A DNA stretch of 64,000 nucleotides from Paraglaciecola sp. L3A3 (GTDB lineage Bacteria; Pseudomonadota; Gammaproteobacteria; Enterobacterales; Alteromonadaceae): contig NZ_CP047023.1 of NCBI RefSeq assembly GCF_009796765.1, positions 1,285,501 to 1,349,500 on the forward strand. The letters are read 5' to 3'. The notes below the pieces were generated by a model, which saw only the letters and a list, made by a program, of their open reading frames with translations, was not told the DNA's origin and made no database searches. Within the stretch, counting starts at the first letter, position 1. The number at the start of each line of letters is the position of its first letter. Both the position numbers and the translations under genes were made by a program. Below are positions 49,487 through 58,122 of the stretch, one piece after another.

Positions 49487-50608
49487 ATGCAGCAGATTGA
49501 AGAAAAAAACACCTTGGAATTAGGTGAACAAGCCTTTGTTAAACAAAGTTTCCAGTTTTGGTCGTTACAGTTTAGTGGTTGGATTGGTTATGCTTTAGTC
49601 GTTTTTATTGCCATTATTCGCCCGCAGTTAGATCACCCTGCTTTTAACCTATCAGGGCAAATGTTAAACCTCGCTATCGAAGTGATTAGTGGTTTTGCAT
49701 TAAGTTACCTGCAATGGTTATTCATTCGGAAAATTGTACATTTACCATTAAAAAAGACCTTGTTTCTAAGCTTTTGTAGTGCAGGAGTGTTAGGTATTGT
49801 ATTTAATGTTATTAAGCTGGCTTCATATAAAACAGTGGTTTATAACCAAGCGTGGTACGAACAATGGAGCATGCTGGAGTTTGGTGGCTGGTTTTTATTT
49901 TCTTTATCGACCATGTTTATTTGGACGGCAATATTTTTCATTATGTTGTATAACCTTAAACTGCAAAAAGAGCATGAAATGTTATTGTTGGCGCAAACCT
50001 TCGCCAAAGATGCACAGTTACAAATGTTACGTTATCAGTTAAATCCGCATTTTTTGTTTAATACTATGAATGCAATATCTACTCTAATATATAAAAAAGA
50101 TAACGATGTCGCGGCAGAAATGTTAGATAAATTATGTGCTTTTTTTAGATATTCATTAGATGAAAACTCTTTGCAAAAAAGCACTCTAAAAAAAGAACTG
50201 AATTTATTAGACTTATATTTGTCTATAGAAAAAGTCCGCTTTGGTGAACGCTTATCTGTAACAATTGACGTAGCTCCTGACACTTTGTTGGCAGAAGTTC
50301 CCACTCTATTTTTGCAGCCTATTGTTGAAAATGCGATAAAATATGGTGTAGAAACAAGGAAAGAAAAAGGGCATATATTGGTCTCGGCAAGACTTGAAAA
50401 GCAAAATGTAATTATTTTAGTGGAAGATAATGGTCAAGGTGAAAGCGTAAAGTCAAATCATGGTTTTGGGATAGGCTTAAAAAACACCCGAGAGCGTCTA
50501 ACTACTTTATTTAGTCAAGAGTGTGAATTGAATATAGAAAACTCAACCGAAGGCACACAAGTGTATATCTCATTTCCATTTAGTCAGTTGCATAAAAATG
50601 AATCATAA
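49487..50608 (+). CDS. LytS/YehU-type sensor histidine kinase
   Basis: A 373-residue membrane sensor. Four hydrophobic segments lie at about 30-50, 65-90, 100-120 and 135-160. The His_kinase motif LNPHFLFNTMNAIS gives the likely phospho-acceptor His188. The ATPase motifs are PIVENAIKYGVE (N box), VEDNGQGE and FGIGLKNTRERL. The class signals to LytTR regulators, and its neighbour is one: the two genes overlap by 11 bp. The signal is unknown. Confidence 0.92.
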   Translation: MQQIEEKNTLELGEQAFVKQSFQFWSLQFSGWIGYALVVFIAIIRPQLDHPAFNLSGQMLNLAIEVISGFALSYLQWLFIRKIVHLPLKKTLFLSFCSAGVLGIVFNVIKLASYKTVVYNQAWYEQWSMLEFGGWFLFSLSTMFIWTAIFFIMLYNLKLQKEHEMLLLAQTFAKDAQLQMLRYQLNPHFLFNTMNAISTLIYKKDNDVAAEMLDKLCAFFRYSLDENSLQKSTLKKELNLLDLYLSIEKVRFGERLSVTIDVAPDTLLAEVPTLFLQPIVENAIKYGVETRKEKGHILVSARLEKQNVIILVEDNGQGESVKSNHGFGIGLKNTRERLTTLFSQECELNIENSTEGTQVYISFPFSQLHKNES

Positions 50609-51449
50609 TTCTATTACTGCCATTATTGTTGATGACGAACCCTTAGCTATTGAAGGCTTGCGCTTACGCTTAGAAAATATTCAAGATGTAAAAGTTATAG
50701 GCGAAGCCACTGATGGAGATCAAGCCATCAAGTTATGCCAAACCTTGCAGCCTGATGTGTTATTTCTTGATCTACGTTTACCTGGCCTGAATGGATTAGA
50801 AGTAGTACAAGTTTTACAAGCAGATGTGATGCCTATGGTGGTATTTGTCAGTGCTTACAGTGAGTATGCCCTTGATGCTTTTGAATTGAACGCCATCGAT
50901 TACATTATGAAACCAGCTAATTTAGGTCGGATACAAAAAACGATGGACAGAGTTAGAGAAAGACTGACTCCAAAACACAGAGATAGTGAAAAGTTTAGGT
51001 TATTAAAAGCATTAGGTGAAACATCGGGCATAGCTATATCTGAGTTAGAAGAATGGTTACAAAGCCCCTCTCAACCTTTACCTTCAAATTATCGCCACGA
51101 ATTAGTGATTAAAAATTCAGATAACGAAAAAGTATTTGTTCCCGTGACAGATATAAATTGGATCGATGCTGCAGGTGACTACATGTGTATTCATACTGCA
51201 GCTGAGAATTTTATTGTGCGTATCACAATGAAAAGCTTAGAAAGTGAATTAGACAGTAATATGTTTTGTCGTATACATAAGTCTACCTTGGTCAATATAC
51301 AAAGTGTTAAAAGTATTCAACCTTTGAGGAATAACGAAAGTATGTTGGACTTAGGGGATCAAGTAAAACTTAAAGTCAGCCGCAATTATAGCGAAGCGGT
51401 GACCAAAATCATTCAAGCTAGGCAGGGAGAAGCTAATACCAGAACTTGA
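50598..51449 (+). CDS. LytTR family response regulator
   Basis: A 283-residue protein with a receiver domain (acidic pair Asp12-Asp13, phospho-acceptor Asp58 in FLDLRLPG, Lys in YIMKPA) and a C-terminal LytTR DNA-binding domain (about 175-275, INWIDAAGDYMCIHT and FCRIHKSTLVN). It is translationally coupled to the upstream kinase by an 11-bp overlap. Targets are not visible here; the class usually activates membrane or cell-surface genes. Confidence 0.92.
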   Translation: MNHNSITAIIVDDEPLAIEGLRLRLENIQDVKVIGEATDGDQAIKLCQTLQPDVLFLDLRLPGLNGLEVVQVLQADVMPMVVFVSAYSEYALDAFELNAIDYIMKPANLGRIQKTMDRVRERLTPKHRDSEKFRLLKALGETSGIAISELEEWLQSPSQPLPSNYRHELVIKNSDNEKVFVPVTDINWIDAAGDYMCIHTAAENFIVRITMKSLESELDSNMFCRIHKSTLVNIQSVKSIQPLRNNESMLDLGDQVKLKVSRNYSEAVTKIIQARQGEANTRT

Positions 51450-51457
51450 AGTTTGTA

Positions 51458-51949
51458 TTAGCTGTTGGTCGCTGAAGGTGGCATGTGTATCGTTCCCACT
51501 TCTAACAACGGAGCTGCGTCAATATCTTCAGCATCCATCATTTTTGCGATTCGTTGCATAGTGGCAATAAGTTGTGTTTGTTCCCAGTCATCTAATTTTT
51601 CAAAACGATTAATAAAATGTTCTTGCAAAGGAGTAGGAGCTCCCTGCATTGCCAGTTGGCCTGTAGGGGTTAAATGCAAGCCAACTTTTCGTTTATCTTG
51701 TACTGAACGCTCTCTAATTACGTAATTACGAGCTTCAAGGCGGTCTAAAATACTGGTCACTGTGGCAGAGCTTAAGTTTATATTTTCTGCTATTTGTTTG
51801 ACCATAATGCCATCATTGGCGGCAATTTCTTGCATTACTATCAATTGAGGGCTAGTTAAGCCGCTTTCTTTACTCAGTTTTTTTGAGTATAAATCAATGG
51901 CACGAATAATACGTCGCATCGATACCAATAATTCTTCATATTTTTTCAT
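51458..51949 (-). CDS. MarR family transcriptional regulator
   Basis: A 163-residue winged-helix regulator. The DNA-binding core is at about residues 30-110, including GLTSPQLIVMQEIAANDG, AENINLSSATVTSILDRLEA (recognition helix) and RSVQDKRKVGLHLTPTG (wing). It converges on the LytTR gene with 8 bp between and is divergent from putP. It may sense a small molecule and could control the putP side, but that is inference from position only. Confidence 0.88.
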   Translation of the reverse strand: MKKYEELLVSMRRIIRAIDLYSKKLSKESGLTSPQLIVMQEIAANDGIMVKQIAENINLSSATVTSILDRLEARNYVIRERSVQDKRKVGLHLTPTGQLAMQGAPTPLQEHFINRFEKLDDWEQTQLIATMQRIAKMMDAEDIDAAPLLEVGTIHMPPSATNS

Positions 51950-52387
51950 ATAATTTTTACTTTAAATAATTCAGAGAGAACTCTATCAAAAAACACAAAT
52001 TTTGCATCATATTTCGGCTAATTATTATTTGCATAGAATCAATTTTTTGCTTTTTTGTTGAGTAATTAGTCTAATTTGTAGCAGTGTGCTAAGGAATATT
52101 TCTTCCGTTTATTATCATTTATCTTTGTAAAACAAGTGTTTTTATACCCAGTTGGCGTTATTAATACCCAAAAATAGTTAGAATACGAATCAATAGTGCT
52201 GTAATATTAGTTCACAAGAATGGTTTAACTAAACGCGGAGTAAAATGAAAAGTATTTTGATACACAAAAAAGCAGATCTTCAACTGTTTTTTTGTTCGAA
52301 CAATTTTAGATTTTTTTTCATACTCCCCGCTATAATTAAACCAATTACATCATCTTCAATTTTTCACAAATTAATAAACGGACGGAT
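51950..52387. promoter_or_regulatory. divergent control region between marR and putP
   Basis: 438 bp, very AT-rich. It contains the perfect palindrome TTGTTCGAACAA (52292-52303) and a TATAAT at 52331-52336. The palindrome is a candidate operator 28 bp upstream of that -10. The rest shows no recognisable element. Confidence 0.45.
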
Positions 52388-52391
52388 ATGA
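52245..52391 (+). CDS. possible 48-codon leader ORF overlapping putP start
   Basis: An ATG with a good GCGGAG ribosome site opens a 48-codon frame (MKSILIHKKADLQLFFCSNN start) whose TGA overlaps the putP ATG (ATGA). This could couple translation to putP. Against it: the frame is Phe/Ile-rich from AT-rich DNA, and a TATAAT box lies inside it. I regard it as uncertain. Confidence 0.2.
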   Translation: MKSILIHKKADLQLFFCSNNFRFFFILPAIIKPITSSSIFHKLINGRI

Positions 52392-53881
52392 GTTATTTCT
52401 CTTTAGGACTATATTTTTTGTTGATGTTGGCCATCGGCCTCTTCGCATACCGGCGTTCAACCAGTGACCTTTCTGGATATATTTTGGGCGGCAGAGCTGT
52501 AAGTCCACAGGTGACTGCATTGTCTGCAGGTGCCTCAGACATGAGTGGCTGGATGTTAATGGGGCTGCCAGGCGCTATGTTTGTCACAGGCTTTGAAACA
52601 ATTTTTATTGCCATAGGTTTAGTCTTTGGCGCGTTAGTTAATTATTTATGTGTTGCTCCTCGATTAAGAGCTTATACATCAGTCGCTAATGACTCACTGA
52701 CCATTCCTGAGTTTTTTGCCAAACGCTTCGATAAACCTAAAAGTCAGATACGTATAGTATCTGCAGTTATTATAGTTTTATTTTTTACCCTCTATACATC
52801 AGCAGGTTTAGTGGCTGGAGGAAAACTTTTCGAATCGGCTTTCGATCTTAGCTACCATTTAGGATTAATTATTACCCTTGGGGTTGTTGTGTCCTATACA
52901 TTGTTAGGCGGATTTTTAGCCGTCAGTATGACTGACTTTGTGCAGGGGTGTATTATGTTCCTAGCACTTGTATTAGTTCCTGTGGTGGCATTGCAGGAGT
53001 TTTCTAATACTGAAGAAATGTTAGGCCACGCCTACCAATCAATTCCTACTTTTTCTGAATCTATGGGGAATGTGACTATCTTGGCTTTAATTTCGAGCTT
53101 AGCTTGGGGATTAGGGTATTTTGGTCAGCCCCATATCATCGTGCGTTTTATGGCTATTCGTTCTATCAAAGATGTCAGTACAGCTCGTAATATTGGTATG
53201 ACTTGGATGACAGTGACTATTCTTGGTGCTCTAGCGACAGGTTTAGTTGGTGTGGCTTACGTAAATAAGTTCAATTTGACATTAGATGATCCCGAAACCA
53301 TATTTATTGTGTTTTCAGAATTGTTGTTTAATCCACTGATTAGCGGTTTTTTAATGGCTGCCATTCTTGCTGCTATTATGAGTACAATTTCATCTCAGTT
53401 ATTGGTATCTGCTAGTTCTCTAACTGAAGATATTTACCGCTTATATGCCACTAAATCAATCAGTGAAAAGAAAACAGTAATGATGGGGCGTTTTGGTGTT
53501 GCAGGTGTTGCGCTGGTTGCTTTGTTATTGTCCTTAGACAGTGATAATAGTATTTTATCTTTAGTCAGCAATGCATGGGCTGGTTTTGGTGCTGCATTTG
53601 GCCCATTAGTTTTGTTTAGTTTGTATAAAGCAAATTTAACTTATAAAGCGGCTATCGCAGGAATGATAGTTGGTGCCGTGACAGTCTTGCTGTGGATATA
53701 TCTACCAGTCATGATTAATGGCAAAACACTTAGTAGTCTGATGTATGAAATTGTCCCTGGATTTTTGGCAAGTAGTGTCACCATTTGGCTTGTGTCTTAC
53801 TTTGACAAATCTCCATCTCAGGCTGTGATATCTATGTTTAAAGAAACAGATAGTGTGATAGCGCAAAGTAAATTACCTTAA
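52388..53881 (+). CDS. putP: sodium/proline symporter
   Basis: A 497-residue SSSF-family transporter with about thirteen membrane helices. Diagnostic pieces: GGRAVSPQVTALSAGASDMSG at the N-terminus, YTLLGGFLAVSMTDFVQG, GYFGQPHIIVRFMAI, and MSTISSQLLVSASSLTEDIY (Na+/proline site region). Length is close to E. coli PutP (502). It imports proline with Na+, suited to a marine cell. proB follows 11 bp downstream on the same strand. Confidence 0.93.
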   Translation: MSYFSLGLYFLLMLAIGLFAYRRSTSDLSGYILGGRAVSPQVTALSAGASDMSGWMLMGLPGAMFVTGFETIFIAIGLVFGALVNYLCVAPRLRAYTSVANDSLTIPEFFAKRFDKPKSQIRIVSAVIIVLFFTLYTSAGLVAGGKLFESAFDLSYHLGLIITLGVVVSYTLLGGFLAVSMTDFVQGCIMFLALVLVPVVALQEFSNTEEMLGHAYQSIPTFSESMGNVTILALISSLAWGLGYFGQPHIIVRFMAIRSIKDVSTARNIGMTWMTVTILGALATGLVGVAYVNKFNLTLDDPETIFIVFSELLFNPLISGFLMAAILAAIMSTISSQLLVSASSLTEDIYRLYATKSISEKKTVMMGRFGVAGVALVALLLSLDSDNSILSLVSNAWAGFGAAFGPLVLFSLYKANLTYKAAIAGMIVGAVTVLLWIYLPVMINGKTLSSLMYEIVPGFLASSVTIWLVSYFDKSPSQAVISMFKETDSVIAQSKLP

Positions 53882-53892
53882 AGGAGCTAATT

Positions 53893-55002
53893 ATGAATAA
53901 ATTTAATTGGAAACGTATTGTTATTAAAGTGGGTAGTGCACTTATTGCTCCAGACAAAAAAGGCTGTAGTAGTCATTACTTGTTAAATATTGCGCAATTT
54001 ATAGTGCGTTGCAGAACTTTAGGTGTAGAAGTTGTATTAGTATCTTCTGGTTCAATTGCTGCCGGTGCCCACCTGTTTTCTGGCGCAAAACCGACTATAG
54101 CGGTTAAAAAAGCCATGGCTGCTGCCGGACAAACAGAAATGATGGCAACTTGGGATCGATTGTTTGATTTTCCTACAGCACAAATTTTATTAACTCACGC
54201 CGACTTACGTAATCGCGATAGATATATTAGTGTGAAAGATACAATTGATACCTTATTGAGTCATGGCATTCTGCCTATTCTTAATGAGAACGATACAGTC
54301 ACCACTGATAAATTAAAAGTGGGTGATAATGACAACTTATCAGCCATGTTGGCAGCTGCAGCTGATGCAGACTCTTTGATTATTTGTTCTGATGTTGATG
54401 GCCTTTTTGATAAAAATCCAAATATTCATGACGATGCGAAAATATTGTCTGAGGTAAATGAAATTACTGAAGAAATTTATGCCATGGCTGGTGGCGTCAC
54501 GAGTGATGTCGGGACTGGTGGCATGAAAACCAAAATTGAAGCGGCAGAAAAAGCCACTTCACATGGTATAGATACATACATAGTAAATGGCTTTAGCCAG
54601 CATCCATTTAATATGTTACTGGATGGTAAAAACCCAGGTACTATTTTCCGTTCTTATGATGTGCCTATGCAAGAGCATGTACATTGGATGACACACACAT
54701 CTAAGGCACAGGGCGAGGTTGTAGTCGAAAATGACTTTGATGCTGTTTTAGATGCTGATAGTGAACAACTGACTAGTGATGAAATTTTGTCTGTAGAAGG
54801 TGACTTTTTAGTAGGTGATACTATTTTAGTTCGAAAAGATGATGGCACTAAGTTAGCCAACGCTAAATCAAATTATAGTAGTTGTTTGTTGAGTTTCTTT
54901 GCTGATAGAAACAACGAACAGGCTGGCCCTGCAGAATACACTTCTGGACCCATTATCTCAGAAAAAAATGTCGCACTTTTAGACGAGTCAAAAGGTGATT
55001 AA
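53893..55002 (+). CDS. proB: glutamate 5-kinase
   Basis: A 369-residue enzyme for the first step of proline synthesis. The amino-acid kinase domain (about 1-255) has VIKVGSALIAPDKKG, VVLVSSGSIAAGAHL, ILPILNENDTVTTDKLKVGDNDNLSAM (NDTV and GDND motifs) and GTGGMKTKIEAAEKA. A C-terminal PUA domain (about 275-355) is present. An AAGGAG ribosome site precedes the ATG. proA, its usual partner, is not here; instead it is joined to the proline importer putP. Confidence 0.95.
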   Translation: MNKFNWKRIVIKVGSALIAPDKKGCSSHYLLNIAQFIVRCRTLGVEVVLVSSGSIAAGAHLFSGAKPTIAVKKAMAAAGQTEMMATWDRLFDFPTAQILLTHADLRNRDRYISVKDTIDTLLSHGILPILNENDTVTTDKLKVGDNDNLSAMLAAAADADSLIICSDVDGLFDKNPNIHDDAKILSEVNEITEEIYAMAGGVTSDVGTGGMKTKIEAAEKATSHGIDTYIVNGFSQHPFNMLLDGKNPGTIFRSYDVPMQEHVHWMTHTSKAQGEVVVENDFDAVLDADSEQLTSDEILSVEGDFLVGDTILVRKDDGTKLANAKSNYSSCLLSFFADRNNEQAGPAEYTSGPIISEKNVALLDESKGD

Positions 55003-55051
55003 GTTCGTGTAATTCTGTTTTACATGTTCTAACGCTCTTTATTATATCTTT

Positions 55052-55086
55052 AGTTTGTGTGCCGTTTACGGTGCACAAACTTTTTT
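55052..55086 (+). terminator. terminator after proB
   Basis: AGTTTGTGTGCCGT pairs with ACGGTGCACAAACT (two mismatches), followed by TTTTTT. Confidence 0.85.
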
Positions 55087-55427
55087 GTTTATGATCAAAA
55101 AGTTTCTACAGTTCAGTGATTTTACCCCTTCACTTCACCGCTATTTTGTTTCGCTTTGTCGCTAGAATATTCATTTTTAATTTAACATCGCAAAGTCGTT
55201 TCCTCATAGCGCATTTTAATTGTTAAGTATTTGTAACCAATTCATTATCCTCGGCGATTAGCTTGCTAATCATCACCTTTGAGTACAGACACTCTGTGTA
55301 CCTAATAAATATAACAATCTAGGTATGTAAGGTGAGGAGAAGTTCAATCCGCGAAAAGATACAAACACTAGGCAAGTGTTATAGCGGTTGAATTTGTTTC
55401 TTAGCCAAATTTTGAGAATCACACAAA
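55087..55427. promoter_or_regulatory. upstream region of the beta-glucan locus
   Basis: 341 bp without a gene. It contains the perfect inverted repeat GATTAGC-TT-GCTAATC (55256-55271), a candidate operator or hairpin, and a GTACA...TGTAC pair just after it (about 55284-55302). I could not fix a promoter. Confidence 0.4.
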
Positions 55428-58022
55428 ATGAATAAAGCAGCTCGAAATATCGCCCAATTAGTGGTTTGCGCATCAGCAATGACATTACTTGGTTGTGGAG
55501 GAGGAGCCGAAACAAATACGGTTTCAAATGCAGTTGACCCAACAAAGCCTGTTTCAGATTGGCAAATGGTTTGGAGTGATGAATTTGACGGGGCGTCAAT
55601 TGATAACAACAAGTGGACGCACGAAATAAACTGTGACGGCGGCGGTAATTTGGAGCAGCAATGTTACACAGATAGCGCTGAAAACTCGTTCATACAAGAC
55701 GGTATGTTAAATATTGTTGCCTTACCGGCAGTTGAAGGTGCTGATAAGCCCTATACCTCAGCAAGATTAATTACCCAATATAAAGCCGATTTTAAGTATG
55801 GCCGTATAGAAATGCGCGCTAAAGCGCCTTCTGGGCAAGGTAGTTGGCCTGCATTTTGGATGATGCCAACAGATTCAGAATATGGAGGTTGGCCAAGATC
55901 GGGTGAAATAGATATTTTTGAATCTGTAAATTTAGGTGTTAGTGATGATGAAGGTAATGTTGAAACTGCAATCCACGGCACACTGCATTATGGAAAATCT
56001 TGGCCTAACAATTCATCATCAGGTAAATCATATAGCTTACCTGATGGATTAAACCCCGCAGATGACTTTCATACCTATGCCGTAGAGTGGCAAGAAGGTG
56101 AAATTCGCTGGTATATGGATGATTATTTATATGCCACTCAACGTCAATCTGAAGTGCGTTATAAAGCATCAGGTGAAGCGGTTGGATTAGCTCATACTGG
56201 TTGGTTCACAGAATACTTTGATCAAACTACTGGTGAGTTAGTCACACATTGGGATAGTGCTCCTTTTGATAAAGAATTCTTTTTGATCCTCAACTTTGCT
56301 GTTGGTGGTGATTGGCCTGAAAATGTGAATAATTTGGGTGTAGATGCCGATGCATTTGCTACTGGCGACAACGCATTCGAAGTCGACTATGTGCGTGTAT
56401 ACGAATGTGCGATTAACCCAGAAACCGGTAAAGGTTGTGAAACAGTTAGAGGCGGTTACGATAGCTTTGATGATGCACTTGTTGAAGGCAAAGCGCCAGG
56501 TATTGGCGGTGGTGTAGCAACTAACCTAACTATTTTTGCTGATAGAGCAAACCCAATTTGGCCTGTTTGGGATTGTTGTGGTGGTTCAACTCCAACAATC
56601 GAACAAGATTCAGAAAATGGTGCAGTCGCACAATTCACTATTGGTGAAGCCCCTACAGTAATGGGTTTTAACTCACGTCTATCAACGGCCTTTGGTACTG
56701 AACCGTTTGATGCATCACCTCTAGAAGAAACTGGCTTTGTATCATTTGATATGAAGATCATTGATTCTCCTATTGATACTGCAGCATCTTGGTATGTGAA
56801 ACTAGAAAGTGCTGACGCTGCCTCTGCAGCTGACTTCCAATTAACAGAAAGTATTGAAGGCGTTGCACCTGTTTCTGGTCAATGGCAAACCTTTACTTTC
56901 CCACTCCAAGATTTTTCAAATAAAGGATTAGATTTATCTCAGTTAGATATTGTTATGGTCTTTCCTACATGGGGGCAAGGTGAAGGTGCTGTTTATCAAA
57001 TAGACAACGTCAAAATTGCTCAACCTTTAGCTGAGCTAGTACTTTTTGACGATGCGGCAAATGCTGATTGGCCTGCATGGGATTGTTGTACTGGAACAAC
57101 GCCTGCTGAGGTCATGGATGATGCCGAACATGGTTTAGCCATCGAGTTCTCGATAACTGGTGAGACAGTGATGGGATTCTCAGCTGGAGATGATGTGTTC
57201 TTTGATGCTAGCAGTATTGTTAGTGGCGGCATGGTTAGTTTTGACATGAAGCTGATGACAGCGCCTACGGACACCTCTTCAGTTTGGAAATTTAAAATTG
57301 AAGCTGGGGGAACTACAAGTGTTGTGGAATTAGACTTAATCGACGGTTCTGCTGGTGTTGAACCCGTTATTGGCGAATGGCAAACCTATATGTTTTCAAT
57401 TGCAGCACTACAAGATGCTGGTCTAGATGTTAGTCAAATTGACGTAGTCATGGTTTTCCCTGCATGGGGCACAGGGGCTGGCGCAACTTATCGTATTGAT
57501 AATGCGAAAATTTATAGCCCTGAAGCCGCTAAATTAACATTACTTGAAGATAGCTTAGCTGAACATTGGACTATCTGGGATTGTTGTGCAGGTTCGACTC
57601 CTAATACTGTGATTGATGATGAAGCTCATGGTGTTACGGCTGAATTTTCGGTGAATGGCGATACAGTCATGGGATTCCTTGCTAATGATGACGTTTATTT
57701 TGATGCAACAAGTGCAGTTGAAACTGGAGTTGTGAGTTTTGATATGAAAGTTATTGCGTCACCAGACGATGCGACATCTGTCTGGAAGTTTAAAGTTGAA
57801 TCAGGAGACACTAGTTCTGAAGTAGAACTTGATCTTGTTGAAGGTTCAGCGGAAGTAGAACCTGTTGTTGGCGAATGGAAAACCTACTCATTTACTTTAA
57901 AGGCACTACAAAATGCCGGATTAGATGTCAGCCAGATTGATGTAATTATGATTTACCCAGCATGGGGATCAGGTACTGGGGCTGTGTACCGTGTAGATAA
58001 TGCTTACATCGGTAATCCTTAA
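55428..58022 (+). CDS. GH16 beta-glucanase (laminarinase-like) lipoprotein with three C-terminal modules
   Basis: An 864-residue protein. The signal peptide ends in lipobox LLGC (Cys at about residue 23), so it is probably outer-membrane anchored. The GH16 jelly roll occupies about 45-330; the catalytic motif GEIDIFE gives nucleophile Glu160, Asp162 and acid/base Glu165. The ExDxxE spacing with flanking residues suits a beta-1,3-glucanase, though agarase or carrageenase specificity is not formally excluded. Three ~160-residue modules (about 364-533, 537-699, 703-864) share W-x-x-WDCC near their starts and a VMVFPxWG...YxIDNxKI end; they look like galactose-binding-like carbohydrate modules. 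Next come a TonB receptor and a GH3 enzyme. Confidence 0.92.
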   Translation: MNKAARNIAQLVVCASAMTLLGCGGGAETNTVSNAVDPTKPVSDWQMVWSDEFDGASIDNNKWTHEINCDGGGNLEQQCYTDSAENSFIQDGMLNIVALPAVEGADKPYTSARLITQYKADFKYGRIEMRAKAPSGQGSWPAFWMMPTDSEYGGWPRSGEIDIFESVNLGVSDDEGNVETAIHGTLHYGKSWPNNSSSGKSYSLPDGLNPADDFHTYAVEWQEGEIRWYMDDYLYATQRQSEVRYKASGEAVGLAHTGWFTEYFDQTTGELVTHWDSAPFDKEFFLILNFAVGGDWPENVNNLGVDADAFATGDNAFEVDYVRVYECAINPETGKGCETVRGGYDSFDDALVEGKAPGIGGGVATNLTIFADRANPIWPVWDCCGGSTPTIEQDSENGAVAQFTIGEAPTVMGFNSRLSTAFGTEPFDASPLEETGFVSFDMKIIDSPIDTAASWYVKLESADAASAADFQLTESIEGVAPVSGQWQTFTFPLQDFSNKGLDLSQLDIVMVFPTWGQGEGAVYQIDNVKIAQPLAELVLFDDAANADWPAWDCCTGTTPAEVMDDAEHGLAIEFSITGETVMGFSAGDDVFFDASSIVSGGMVSFDMKLMTAPTDTSSVWKFKIEAGGTTSVVELDLIDGSAGVEPVIGEWQTYMFSIAALQDAGLDVSQIDVVMVFPAWGTGAGATYRIDNAKIYSPEAAKLTLLEDSLAEHWTIWDCCAGSTPNTVIDDEAHGVTAEFSVNGDTVMGFLANDDVYFDATSAVETGVVSFDMKVIASPDDATSVWKFKVESGDTSSEVELDLVEGSAEVEPVVGEWKTYSFTLKALQNAGLDVSQIDVIMIYPAWGSGTGAVYRVDNAYIGNP

Positions 58023-58055
58023 TAAGTAAGTAAATTTAGAATATTAAATACAGGT

Positions 58056-58090
58056 ACGTTGACTAGGCATTAATAAACAGCCAGCAACGT
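58056..58090 (+). other. hairpin between the GH16 and TonB receptor genes
   Basis: ACGTTG (58056-58061) pairs with CAACGT (58085-58090), with an inner GGC/GCC. There is no T-run, so it is an mRNA structure or processing element rather than a clear terminator. Confidence 0.4.
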
Positions 58091-58122
58091 GCTTTATATA
58101 AAATTTAAAAGTAGGGTAGAAA

